Shown here in pieces: positions 7,264 to 15,412 of a stretch of 64,000 bases of DNA; within the stretch, counting starts at the first letter, position 1, and each line of letters opens with the position of its first letter. The notes under the pieces are model-generated. The model had not been told where the DNA came from and ran no database searches. It saw only the letters and a list, made by a program, of their open reading frames with translations. Both the position numbers and the translations under genes were made by a program. Origin of the DNA: Streptomyces lydicus (lineage in GTDB: Bacteria > Actinomycetota > Actinomycetes > Streptomycetales > Streptomycetaceae); the NCBI RefSeq assembly GCF_001729485.1, contig NZ_CP017157.1, positions 6,820,001 to 6,884,000 of the forward strand, written 5' to 3'.

Positions 7264-9543
7264 ATGACCACCGCGATCGGCGAACACGGCATCGAGCTGG
7301 AGATCGGCGGGATGACCTGCGCCTCGTGCGCCGCCCGTATCGAGAAGAAGCTCAACCGCATGGAGGGCGTCACCGCCACCGTCAACTACGCCACCGAGAA
7401 GGCGCAGGTGGCGGTCGCGGCCGGCAGCGGCGTACGGACGGCGGACCTGATCGCCACCGTCGAGAAGACCGGCTACACCGCCGGCGTGCCCGAGCCGCCG
7501 GCGCCCGCACCGGTCGCCGGGGAGGCCCCCGGCGACGCGGCCGGCGACACCCTGGCCCCGCTCCGGCAGCGCCTGTTGATCTCCGTGGCCCTGTCCGTGC
7601 CGGTGATCCTGCTGTCGATGGTGCCCCCGCTCCAGTTCACCTACTGGCAGTGGCTGTCGCTGACCCTGGCCGCCCCGGTGGTCGCGTACGGGGCCTGGCC
7701 GTTCCACAAGGCCGCCTGGACGAACCTCCGGCACGGCGCCGCCACGATGGACACCCTGATCTCGATGGGCACCCTGGCGGCGCTCGGCTGGTCGGTGTGG
7801 GCCCTGTTCCTCGGCCACGCGGGCATGCCGGGAATGACCCACCCGTTCGAGCTGACCATCGGCCGCACCGACGGCAGCAGCGCCATCTACCTGGAGGCCG
7901 CGGCCGGCGTCACCACGTTCGTCCTGGCCGGCCGGTACTTCGAGGCGCGCGCCAAGCGCAGGGCCGGCGCGGCCCTGCGGGCGCTGATGGAGCTGGGGGC
8001 CAAGGACGTCGCCGTGCTGCGGGACGGCCGGGAAATCCGGGTGCCCACCGGCGAACTGCGCGTCGGCGACCGGTTCGTGGTGCGCCCCGGGGAGAAGATC
8101 GCCACCGACGGCACGGTGGTGGAGGGCTCCTCCGCCGTGGACGCCTCGATGCTCACCGGCGAGTCCGTCCCGGTGGAGGTCTCCCCCGGCGACGGCGTCA
8201 CCGGTGCCACTGTCAACGCGGGCGGCCGGCTGGTCGTCGAGGCCACCCGGGTCGGCGCGGACACCCAGCTCGCCCGTATGGCGCGGCTGGTCGAGGAGGC
8301 GCAGAACGGGAAGGCCGCGGCGCAGCGGCTCGCCGACCGGATCTCCGCGGTCTTCGTCCCGGTCGTGATCGCACTCGCCCTCGGCACGCTCGGCTACTGG
8401 CTCCTCACCGGCGCCGGCGCGGTGGCCGCCTTCACCGCGGCCGTCGCCGTACTGATCATCGCCTGCCCGTGCGCGCTGGGGCTGGCCACCCCCACCGCCC
8501 TGATGGTGGGCACCGGCCGGGGCGCCCAGCTCGGCATCCTGCTCAAGGGGCCCGAGGTGCTGGAGTCGACCCGCAGGGTCGACACCGTCGTCCTGGACAA
8601 GACCGGCACGGTCACCACCGGTGTGATGACGCTGACCGAGGTGCACGTCGCCGACGGCGAGGAGGAGGCGCAGGTGCTGCGGCTGGCCGGCGCGCTGGAG
8701 CACGCCTCCGAGCACCCGGTCGCCCGCGCCGTCGCCGAGGGCGCCGCCTCCCGTACCGGCGCCGCGCTGCCCACCCCCGAGGACTTCGCGAACGTTCCCG
8801 GCCTCGGCGTCCAGGGAGTGGTCGAGGGCCACGCCGTCCTGGTGGGCCGCGAGAAGCTGCTGAACGACTGGAGCCAGTCGCTCCCGTCCGGGCTGGCGGC
8901 CGCCAAGGCCGCGGCGGAGGCCGAGGGAAGGACGGCGGTGACGGTCGGCTGGGACGGCGCGGCGCGCGCGGTGCTGGTCGTCTCCGACGCGGTCAAGCCC
9001 ACCAGCGCCGAGGCGGTGCGCCGGCTGCGTGCGCTGGGCCTGACGCCGGTGCTGCTGACCGGCGACAACAAGGCCGTCGCGGAGGCGGTCGCCGCCGAGG
9101 TCGGCATCGACGAGGTGATCGCCGAGGTGCTCCCCGAGGACAAGGTCGCCGTCGTCGAACGGCTGCAGGCCGAGGGCCGCTCGGTCGCCATGGTCGGAGA
9201 CGGGGTCAACGACGCGGCCGCGCTGGCCCGCGCCGACCTGGGCCTGGCGATGGGCACCGGCACCGACGCCGCCATCGAGGCCGGTGACCTCACCCTGGTA
9301 CGGGGCGACCTGCGCGCCGCGGCGGACGCCATCCGGCTGGCCCGGGCCACCCTCGGCACCATCCGGGGCAACCTGTTCTGGGCCTTCGGCTACAACGTGG
9401 CCGCGCTGCCGCTGGCCGCCGCCGGGCTGCTCAACCCGATGATCGCCGGTGCCGCCATGGCCTTCTCCTCGGTCTTCGTCGTCGGCAACAGCCTGCGGCT
9501 GCGCCGCTTCAAGCCGCTGGCCCGCACCGAGGCTCGCGGCTGA
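7264..9543 (+). CDS. copA: Cu(I)-exporting P1B-type ATPase
   Basis: 759 residues. One N-terminal heavy-metal domain carries GGMTCASC (Cys19, Cys22). The membrane CPC motif is at 401-403 ([14 protein letters not shown]), the phosphorylated Asp445 lies in DKTGTVTTG, the nucleotide-binding [11 protein letters not shown] follows, and the hinge GDGVND is at 645-650. The CPC motif and single CxxC domain mark a Cu(I) exporter of the P1B-1 class in the cytoplasmic membrane. The CsoR operator upstream indicates copper induction. No copZ chaperone gene adjoins it, unlike many Streptomyces cop operons. Confidence 0.95.
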   Translation: MTTAIGEHGIELEIGGMTCASCAARIEKKLNRMEGVTATVNYATEKAQVAVAAGSGVRTADLIATVEKTGYTAGVPEPPAPAPVAGEAPGDAAGDTLAPLRQRLLISVALSVPVILLSMVPPLQFTYWQWLSLTLAAPVVAYGAWPFHKAAWTNLRHGAATMDTLISMGTLAALGWSVWALFLGHAGMPGMTHPFELTIGRTDGSSAIYLEAAAGVTTFVLAGRYFEARAKRRAGAALRALMELGAKDVAVLRDGREIRVPTGELRVGDRFVVRPGEKIATDGTVVEGSSAVDASMLTGESVPVEVSPGDGVTGATVNAGGRLVVEATRVGADTQLARMARLVEEAQNGKAAAQRLADRISAVFVPVVIALALGTLGYWLLTGAGAVAAFTAAVAVLIIACPCALGLATPTALMVGTGRGAQLGILLKGPEVLESTRRVDTVVLDKTGTVTTGVMTLTEVHVADGEEEAQVLRLAGALEHASEHPVARAVAEGAASRTGAALPTPEDFANVPGLGVQGVVEGHAVLVGREKLLNDWSQSLPSGLAAAKAAAEAEGRTAVTVGWDGAARAVLVVSDAVKPTSAEAVRRLRALGLTPVLLTGDNKAVAEAVAAEVGIDEVIAEVLPEDKVAVVERLQAEGRSVAMVGDGVNDAAALARADLGLAMGTGTDAAIEAGDLTLVRGDLRAAADAIRLARATLGTIRGNLFWAFGYNVAALPLAAAGLLNPMIAGAAMAFSSVFVVGNSLRLRRFKPLARTEARG

Positions 9544-9581
9544 CCCGTACCGACCCGGGTCCCGCCCGCACTGGCGCCTGT

Positions 9582-9595
9582 CTCCAGTTCTGGAG
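9582..9595. repeat. 14-bp palindrome CTCCAG-TT-CTGGAG
   Basis: A perfect 6-bp inverted repeat separated by TT, 38 bases after the copA stop and 20 bases before a second, longer palindrome. It could help terminate copA or act as an operator for the KAS III gene. Confidence 0.5.
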
Positions 9596-9614
9596 CCCGA
9601 ACATTGGCAGATCG

Positions 9615-9644
9615 CTCACCCGTCGGCCGCGGCCGACGGGTGAG
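9615..9644. promoter_or_regulatory. 30-bp perfect palindrome upstream of the KAS III gene
   Basis: CTCACCCGTCGGCCG and its exact complement abut with no spacer, so all 15 base pairs match. It starts 71 bases after the copA stop and ends 37 bases before the start of the KAS III gene. No T tract follows. It may be a copA terminator or a dimeric-regulator operator; the absence of a loop spacer and the closeness to the next start make an operator attractive. Confidence 0.55.
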
Positions 9645-9681
9645 ACTGGTGGGGAACCGACGTCCACGTACAGGGGAACTC

Positions 9682-10620
9682 ATGACCGGGTCACGCGTTC
9701 TGGCTCTCGGCCATTACCAGCCCTCCGGCGTGCTCACCAACGACGACCTCGCCAAGATCGTCGAGACCGACGACGCGTGGATCCGCAGCCGGGTCGGGAT
9801 CCGCACCCGGCACATCGCGGCGGCGGACGAGACCGTGGACTCGATGGCGGCGGCCGCCGCCGAGAAGGCCCTCGCCGGCAGCGGCCTCGCCCCGCAGGAC
9901 ATCGACCTGGTGCTGGTCGCCACCTGCACGGCCACCGACCGCAGCCCGAACGCCGCGGCCCGGGTCGCCGCCCGGCTCGGGCTGGACGCGCCCGCCACGA
10001 TGGACATCAACGTCGTCTGCTCCGGCTTCACCCACGCGCTGGCCACCGCAGACCACGCCATCCGGGCCGGTTCCGCGACGAACGCGCTGGTCATCGGGTC
10101 GGAGAAGTTCACCGACGTGACCGACTGGACGGACCGTACGACCTGTGTGCTGGTCGGCGACGGAGCGGGCGCCGCGGTGGTCACCGCCGCGCCGGAGCCG
10201 GAGATCGGCCCGGTGCTGTGGGGCTCGGTGCCGCAGATGGGCGGCGCGGTCCGCATCGAGGGCGAACCGGCCCGCTTCGCCCAGGAGGGCCAGACCGTCT
10301 ACCGCTGGGCGACGACCCGGCTCCCGGACATCGCGCGGCAGGTCTGCGAGCGCTCCGGGATCCAGCCGGCCGACCTCGCGGGGGTGGTGCTCCACCAGGC
10401 CAACCTGCGGATCATCGAGCCGGTCGCGCAGCGGCTCGGCGCGGTCAACGCGGTGGTCGCGAAGGACGTCGTCGACTCCGGGAACACCTCCGCCGCGTCC
10501 GTGCCGCTCGCCCTGTCCAAGCTGGTCGAACGCCGGGAGATCGGCTCCGGCGACCCCGTGCTGCTGTTCGCCTTCGGCGGCAACCTCTCCTACGCGGGCC
10601 AGGTCATCCGCTGCCCGTGA
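9682..10620 (+). CDS. beta-ketoacyl-ACP synthase III (FabH-like), stand-alone
   Basis: 312 residues from ATG 9682, preceded by AGGGGA; the longer frame from 9604 would translate through the palindrome. The KAS III triad is intact: Cys113 in NVVCSGFTHAL, His238 in VVLHQANLR and Asn268 in DSGNTSAAS. Such enzymes condense an acyl-CoA starter with malonyl-ACP or perform related acyl transfers. No acyl-carrier protein or other fab genes adjoin, so this is probably not the housekeeping fabH of the fab operon. Its pathway is unknown. Confidence 0.9.
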   Translation: MTGSRVLALGHYQPSGVLTNDDLAKIVETDDAWIRSRVGIRTRHIAAADETVDSMAAAAAEKALAGSGLAPQDIDLVLVATCTATDRSPNAAARVAARLGLDAPATMDINVVCSGFTHALATADHAIRAGSATNALVIGSEKFTDVTDWTDRTTCVLVGDGAGAAVVTAAPEPEIGPVLWGSVPQMGGAVRIEGEPARFAQEGQTVYRWATTRLPDIARQVCERSGIQPADLAGVVLHQANLRIIEPVAQRLGAVNAVVAKDVVDSGNTSAASVPLALSKLVERREIGSGDPVLLFAFGGNLSYAGQVIRCP

Positions 10621-10714
10621 GGCGGGCAGGACCGCGGCCGGGGCGTCCCGCACCCGCCGGACCGCGTCCGATTCGTTCAAGACCGCGGCGCGGCGGGCTG
10701 CCTACGCTCGCGCC

Positions 10715-11137
10715 ATGACCACTGCCGCACAGCCCACGCCCCCGCTCCCCCGGTTCGCCGCCATCGGGATGGTCGTCTCCGACATGGCCGCGTCCCTCGC
10801 CTTCTACCGCCGCCTCGGCCTCGCCGTCCCCGCCGGGGCGGACACCGCCCCGCACGCCGAGGCGCAGCTGCCCGGCGGCCTGCGCCTGATGTGGGACTCG
10901 TACGCCACCGCCCGCGCCGTCGCCCCGGACTGGACGCCTCCGCAGGCCGGCTCCCCCACGGGGCTGGCGTTCGAGTGCGACGGCCCGGCCGGGGTGGACG
11001 CCCTCTACGCGGAGCTCACCACGGCCGGCTACACGGGTGAGAAGCCTCCGTGGGACGCGTTCTGGGGCCAGCGCTACGCGGTCGTCCAGGACCCGGACGG
11101 CCACGGGGTGGACCTGTTCGCGCCCCTGCCGCAGTGA
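10715..11137 (+). CDS. VOC (glyoxalase/bleomycin-resistance) superfamily protein
   Basis: 140 residues from ATG 10715. The fold shows two beta-alpha-beta-beta-beta modules: FAAIGMVVSDMAASLAFYRRLGL at the start and YAVVQDPDGHGVDLFAPL at the end, with the usual terminal metal-ligand region around DPDGHGVDLF. Members include dioxygenases, glyoxalase I and antibiotic-binding proteins. Nothing in the neighbourhood fixes the substrate. It is transcribed like the KAS III gene 94 bases upstream, but co-transcription is uncertain. Confidence 0.85.
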   Translation: MTTAAQPTPPLPRFAAIGMVVSDMAASLAFYRRLGLAVPAGADTAPHAEAQLPGGLRLMWDSYATARAVAPDWTPPQAGSPTGLAFECDGPAGVDALYAELTTAGYTGEKPPWDAFWGQRYAVVQDPDGHGVDLFAPLPQ

Positions 11138-11162
11138 CGGTTTCCCCGGCCGCCGCGGGTCC

Positions 11163-11390
11163 TCAGTTCGCGGGATGCTCACCCAAGTACAGCACGCCGC
11201 ATTGGCGGCAGAACGGCTGGGCGCCGGCTTTGCCCCAGGCGTCGGCCGACTGGGTGGCGGCGGCCGGGGCGAGGTCCCGCCCGCACATGGCCGTGGTGGT
11301 GCCCACCCGTGTCATGTGCCAGAGCTTGACCGGGGTGTCCTCGTGCGGCAGGACGCCTTCCTCGTACTCAGCGCGAATCTCGTGCTCCAT
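11163..11390 (-). CDS. small conserved-type protein with CxxC
   Basis: 75 residues from ATG 11390, chosen because AGGAGGTG lies about 8 bases upstream; a GTG at 11399 lies inside that ribosome site. The sequence MEHEIRAEYEEGVLPHEDTP is followed by MCGRDLAP and a C-terminal FCRQCGVLYLGEH. One single Cys plus a CxxC and several His residues suggest metal binding. The function is unknown. It is convergent with the VOC gene. Confidence 0.7.
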   Translation of the reverse strand: MEHEIRAEYEEGVLPHEDTPVKLWHMTRVGTTTAMCGRDLAPAAATQSADAWGKAGAQPFCRQCGVLYLGEHPAN

Positions 11391-11464
11391 GGGGTGCACC
11401 TCCTACCCATACGATGCGCCTGCCGGTAGGGGGCCACAACGCCAGGGCCGCGGGCCGGCCCGGC

Positions 11465-12400
11465 TCAGAACACCGACCACCCGGTGAGCGTCGTGAAGTG
11501 GTCCAGGGCCGCCGCGCCGGCGACGGAGTTGCCGCGGGCGTCGAGGCCGGGGCTCCAGACGCAGAGCGTGCAGCGGCCGGGGATGACGGCGATGATGCCG
11601 CCGCCGACACCGCTCTTCGCGGGCAGCCCGACCCGGTAGGCGAACTCCCCGGCCGCGTCGTACGTCCCGCAGGTCAGCATCACCGCGTTGATCCGCTTGG
11701 CCTCGCGGGCCTCCAGCAGCCGGCTGCCGTCCGCGCGCAGTCCGTGGCGGGCCAGGAACCCGCCGGCGACGGCCAGGTCGCGGCAGCTCATCTCGATCGA
11801 GCACTGCCAGAAGTAGTGCTCGATGACGCTCGGCACGGGGTTCTCCAGGTTGCCGAACGACGCCATGAAGTGCGCGAGGGCGGCGTTGCGGTCGCCGTGC
11901 TCGGCCTCGGAGTCGGCCACCGCCTGGTCGAAGGCGAGGTGCGGGTTGCCGCTCTCCTCGCGCAGGAAGTGCAGCATCGAGGTGCTGGCGTCGCCGGTGA
12001 GGGTCTGCAGCCGGTCGGTGACCACCAGCGCGCCCGCGTTGATGAACGGATTGCGCGGAATGCCGTTCTCCGCCTCCAGTTGGACCAGGGAGTTGAAGGG
12101 CGTACCGGACGGCTCGCGGCCGACCCGCTTCCAGATGTCACCGTCCCCCTGGCTCCCGTGGCTCTGCGCCATCACCAGCGCCAGCGAGAACGCCTTGGAG
12201 ATCGACTGGACGGAGAACGGCACCTCCCAGTCGCCGACCCCGTACACCGCACCGTGGATGTCGGCCACCGCCATCCCGAACCGGTCCACGGAGACCCGCT
12301 CCAGCGCCGGTATGTAGTCGGCGACCCGCCCCTGACGCACGAACGGCCGGGCGTGGGCCGCTACCTCCTCGAGAACGGCCTGGTAGTCCATGACGGACAC
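11465..12400 (-). CDS. glsA: glutaminase A
   Basis: 311 residues (GTG 12400; ATG three codons later is equally good). This serine-dependent glutaminase hydrolyses L-glutamine to glutamate and ammonia. The catalytic pair is in PFSVQSISKAF (Ser66, Lys69 of the SxxK motif), with NPFINAGALV and the late GVGGGIIAV segment also typical. The length matches bacterial GlsA (about 305-310). It ends the block convergent to the small CxxC gene and has an AraC regulator immediately upstream, only 1-2 bases from its start. Confidence 0.95.
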   Translation of the reverse strand: MSVMDYQAVLEEVAAHARPFVRQGRVADYIPALERVSVDRFGMAVADIHGAVYGVGDWEVPFSVQSISKAFSLALVMAQSHGSQGDGDIWKRVGREPSGTPFNSLVQLEAENGIPRNPFINAGALVVTDRLQTLTGDASTSMLHFLREESGNPHLAFDQAVADSEAEHGDRNAALAHFMASFGNLENPVPSVIEHYFWQCSIEMSCRDLAVAGGFLARHGLRADGSRLLEAREAKRINAVMLTCGTYDAAGEFAYRVGLPAKSGVGGGIIAVIPGRCTLCVWSPGLDARGNSVAGAAALDHFTTLTGWSVF

Positions 12401-12401
12401 G

Positions 12402-13193
12402 CTAACCCGACGTGAGCAGCGCCCCCATCGGGGCCCCCGCCAGCGACTTCACCTCCCGCGCGAGGTGCGCCTGGTCCGCGTATCCGGCGCGCGCCGCGAC
12501 CTCGGCCCGGGGCACTCCGGAGCGCGCCAGGTCGAGCGCGCGCACCAGCCGCAGCACCCGGGCGAGGGTCTTGGGGCCGTAGCCGAAGACGTCCAGGCTC
12601 AGTCGGTGCAGCTGGCGTTCGCTCAGCGCGACGGCCCGGGCCACCTCGGCGACCGGACGGCCGTGGGCAAGTGCCGCGGCGACGGCGGCGGTCCAGCCGT
12701 CCGGCGGGCCGGCCTCCCGGAGGCGGGCCGCGGCGGTCCGCTCCAGGACCCGGGCGACGGCGCCCGGCGTGCCGGCCGCGGCCGCCCGCTCCGCCACCTC
12801 CCGCACCCGGTCGGCGGGCCACAGGTCGGCCAACGGCACGCGCCGGTCGCGGAGTTCACGGGCCGGCACGCCGAAGACGGCCGGGCCCTGGCCCGGCGCG
12901 AACCGCAGCCCGGTCCAACGGGTGCCGGGCGGTACGCCGTCGGGGTGGTGCGGCCCGGTGTCCGGCCCCGCCACCAGCAGCCGCCCCGCGCTCCAGATCA
13001 GGTCCGTGCAGCCGTCGGGCAGCACCGGCCGCACCGGCGCGGCCCGCGTCGTACGGGTCCACACCACCGCCCCGGCCACCCCCGACGGCCGTTCCCGGTA
13101 CCGGCCGCTCGCCTCGGCCCCGGTGGCCGGCTCCCCCACCCCGCCCCCGGCGGATACGCCGGGTGGCCCACCCGTCTCGCACACCTCACGCAC
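12402..13193 (-). CDS. AraC-family transcriptional regulator
   Basis: About 263 residues if GTG 13193 is used; the open frame continues to 13298 but would overlap the next gene, so the start is uncertain. The N-terminal half contains PVRPVLPDGCTDLIWSAG, a pattern of the AraC group with a DUF6597-like sensor. The C-terminal double helix-turn-helix (last 90 residues) has VALSERQLHRLSLDVFGYGPK and AGYADQAHLAREVKSLAG. It sits directly before glsA in the same direction, so glutaminase may be a target; this is inference. Confidence 0.85.
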   Translation of the reverse strand: MREVCETGGPPGVSAGGGVGEPATGAEASGRYRERPSGVAGAVVWTRTTRAAPVRPVLPDGCTDLIWSAGRLLVAGPDTGPHHPDGVPPGTRWTGLRFAPGQGPAVFGVPARELRDRRVPLADLWPADRVREVAERAAAAGTPGAVARVLERTAAARLREAGPPDGWTAAVAAALAHGRPVAEVARAVALSERQLHRLSLDVFGYGPKTLARVLRLVRALDLARSGVPRAEVAARAGYADQAHLAREVKSLAGAPMGALLTSG

Positions 13194-13272
13194 ATCCCCC
13201 AGCCTGGCACGGGAACCCCTCGGCCGTCCGCGCCGTTGATCCCTTACGACACGGAGCGCACGGAGGTGGCAC

Positions 13273-13506
13273 ATGTCAGGGTTTCTCGACCGCGCCAAGG
13301 AGCAGGCCCGTCAGGGGCTCGAAGCGGGCAAGCAGAAGGTCGACGAGGTGCAGCAGACGCGGCACGGCAGCGATCTGCTGAAGAAGCTCGGCGCCGCGTA
13401 CTTCGCCGAGCGCCGCGGCAGCGGCTCGCCCGAGGCGACCCAGGACGCGCTCAACACGCTGGAGGCCCATGTCAACGCCCACGGCGACGCCTTCCTGAAG
13501 GGCTGA
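13273..13506 (+). CDS. small helical protein of unknown function
   Basis: 77 residues, with GGAGG 6-7 bases before ATG. It is rich in Lys, Gln, Glu and Ala and predicted almost wholly helical: FLDRAKEQARQGLEAGKQK then LLKKLGAAYFAERRG and LNTLEAHVNAHG. There is no signal peptide or cysteine. Small proteins of this kind are common in Streptomyces, but I do not recognise a function. It is divergent from the AraC gene and followed by a strong terminator. Confidence 0.75.
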   Translation: MSGFLDRAKEQARQGLEAGKQKVDEVQQTRHGSDLLKKLGAAYFAERRGSGSPEATQDALNTLEAHVNAHGDAFLKG

Positions 13507-13547
13507 CGGGGAGCGTCTTCCGGGGGGACCGGTTTCCGCAGGACCGA

Positions 13548-13571
13548 GGGGCTCCGGCCGGCCGGAGCCCC
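13548..13571. terminator. palindromic terminator
   Basis: A perfect 24-bp palindrome (GGGGCTCCGGCC and its complement) 42 bases after the small helical gene. A GGCC loop would form at the tip. There is no T tract, which is common in Streptomyces terminators. Confidence 0.6.
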
Positions 13572-13743
13572 CGGCCCGCGGCCGCCACCGCACCGCGCTC
13601 CCGGGCGGCCGAAACCACTCGTACAGGCCCCGAACGACCGATCCTTTTTTCGCCGTTCCCCTCCGCACGGCCCGGACCGTCGCGTACAAGCGAGACAGGA
13701 GGCGGTGCGCGGCCGGCGTCCGCCGCAGGCATCGGAGTGGGTC

Positions 13744-14334
13744 ATGTCCGTACCGCTGTCCGCCGATCGGTTCCTCGCCGCGCTCACGTCCGAAGGGCTG
13801 CGGGTCGTGGAGCTCGACGGCTGGAAGACGCACAACCGCAACAGCAAGGGGCCGTGGGGCCCGGTCCACGGAGTCGTGGTGCACCACACCGGCACCTCGG
13901 GCGCCGAGGACACCGTACGGCTCTGCCACGACGGCCGGCCGGACCTGCCGGGCCCGCTGTGCCACGGGGTGATCACCAAGGACGGCCGGGTGCACCTGGT
14001 GGGCTACGGCCGCGCCAATCACGCGGGCCTGGGTGACGGCGACGTCCTGCGCGCGGTGATCGCCGAGAAGCGGCTGCCGCCGGCCAACGAGGCCGACACC
14101 GACGGCAACAGCGTCTTCTACGGCTTCGAGTGCGAGAACCTCGGCGACGGCCACGACCCCTGGCCCGAGGCGCAGCTCGACGCCCTGGTGAAGGCCACGG
14201 CGGCGGTCTGCCGCGCGCACGGCTGGGGCGAGCGCTCGGTGATCGGCCACCTGGAGTGGCAGCCCGGCAAGGTCGACCCCCGCGGCTTCACGATGGACGC
14301 CCTGCGCGACCGCATCGCCGACCGGCTGAAGTAG
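13744..14334 (+). CDS. N-acetylmuramoyl-L-alanine amidase (Amidase_2/PGRP-type)
   Basis: 196 residues from ATG 13744. The zinc amidase fold is shown by VVVHHTGTSG (first zinc His), the middle ANHAGLGDGD, and GHLEWQPGKVDPRG (second His plus the K..D segment). It would cut the bond between muramic acid and the peptide stem of peptidoglycan. There is no signal peptide, so it may act internally, be exported otherwise, or be phage-derived. No phage genes adjoin it. A shorter start is not needed. Confidence 0.88.
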   Translation: MSVPLSADRFLAALTSEGLRVVELDGWKTHNRNSKGPWGPVHGVVVHHTGTSGAEDTVRLCHDGRPDLPGPLCHGVITKDGRVHLVGYGRANHAGLGDGDVLRAVIAEKRLPPANEADTDGNSVFYGFECENLGDGHDPWPEAQLDALVKATAAVCRAHGWGERSVIGHLEWQPGKVDPRGFTMDALRDRIADRLK

Positions 14335-14417
14335 CCCGCACCCCACCGGAGCCCCCACGGCGGACCGGCCACCGGCCCGCCGCACACCCGTGCCCGCACG
14401 CACACGCGCACGCGACA

Positions 14418-15347
14418 ATGGGACGCGTGACCGGCCCCGCTCCCCTGCCCGACCCCGCCGCCGCCCTGCGGCCGCGGCTGCCCTCGCCTCTGCAGGAGGT
14501 CACGGAGGAGCCGTTCGCGCGGCGCGGGGTGCGGCTGCTGCTCAAGCGGGACGATCTGATCCACTCCGCGCTGCCGGGCAACAAGTGGCGCAAGCTGGAG
14601 CCGAATCTGCGGGCCGCGGCCGCCGCGGGCGAGCGGACGCTGCTGACCTTCGGCGGCGCCTGGTCCAACCACCTGCGGGCGACCGCCGCGGCCGGCCGGC
14701 TGCTCGGCTTCGCCACCATCGGCGTGGTCCGCGGCGACGAGCTGGCCGGTGCCCCGCTCAACGACTCGCTGGCCCGCTGCGCCGCCGACGGGATGCGGCT
14801 GCACTTCCTGGACCGGGCCCGCTACCGCCGCAAGACCGACCCGGACCTGCTCGCCGCCCTGCACGACCGCTTCGGCGCCTTCCGGGTCATCCCCGAGGGC
14901 GGCAGCAACTCCCTTGCCGCACAAGGGTGCGCGGAGCTGGGCCGGGAACTGCGCGGGGTCGCGGACACCGCCGCGGTGGCCTGCGGCACCGGCGGCACCC
15001 TGGCGGGACTCGCCGCCGGACTGGGGGCCGACGGGCAGGCGCTCGGCATCCCGGTCCTCAAGGGCGGCCGGCCGCACTTCCTGCAGGGGGCCGTGGAGGA
15101 GCTGCAGCGCGCCGCGTTCGGTGGCCCGCGCGGCACCTGGCGGCTGGACGACCGCTTCCACTGCGGCGGCTATGCCCGGCGCACCCCGGAGCTGGACGCC
15201 TTCGCGGACGCCTTCGAGCAGCGGCACGGACTGGCGCTGGAGCGGATCTACGTCGCCAAGCTGCTGTACGGGCTGACCACGCTGGCCGGGGAGGGCGCCT
15301 TCCCGCCCGGCAGCACGGTGGCCGCGGTGATCACCGGCGCCCCCTGA
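14418..15347 (+). CDS. PLP-dependent ACC deaminase/D-cysteine desulfhydrase family enzyme
   Basis: 309 residues from ATG 14418. It belongs to fold-type II of PLP enzymes: the cofactor lysine is expected in SALPGNKWRKLE (Lys56), followed by TFGGAWSNH, which contacts the substrate carboxylate, and VACGTGGTLAG, the phosphate-binding glycine loop. The group includes 1-aminocyclopropane-1-carboxylate deaminase and D-cysteine desulfhydrase; the sequence alone does not decide. It follows the amidase gene by 83 bases, and no functional link is evident. Confidence 0.88.
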   Translation: MGRVTGPAPLPDPAAALRPRLPSPLQEVTEEPFARRGVRLLLKRDDLIHSALPGNKWRKLEPNLRAAAAAGERTLLTFGGAWSNHLRATAAAGRLLGFATIGVVRGDELAGAPLNDSLARCAADGMRLHFLDRARYRRKTDPDLLAALHDRFGAFRVIPEGGSNSLAAQGCAELGRELRGVADTAAVACGTGGTLAGLAAGLGADGQALGIPVLKGGRPHFLQGAVEELQRAAFGGPRGTWRLDDRFHCGGYARRTPELDAFADAFEQRHGLALERIYVAKLLYGLTTLAGEGAFPPGSTVAAVITGAP

Positions 15348-15412
15348 GACCGGCCCCGCCGACCGGGGGCCGGCTCCCCCGGCCCACCCGCCCCGGCCCG
15401 GCTCGTTCCCGG

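Noticed and set aside
13744..14334. Prophage remnant suggested by the amidase gene
   Set aside because: No integrase, structural phage gene, tRNA attachment duplication or composition change surrounds it.
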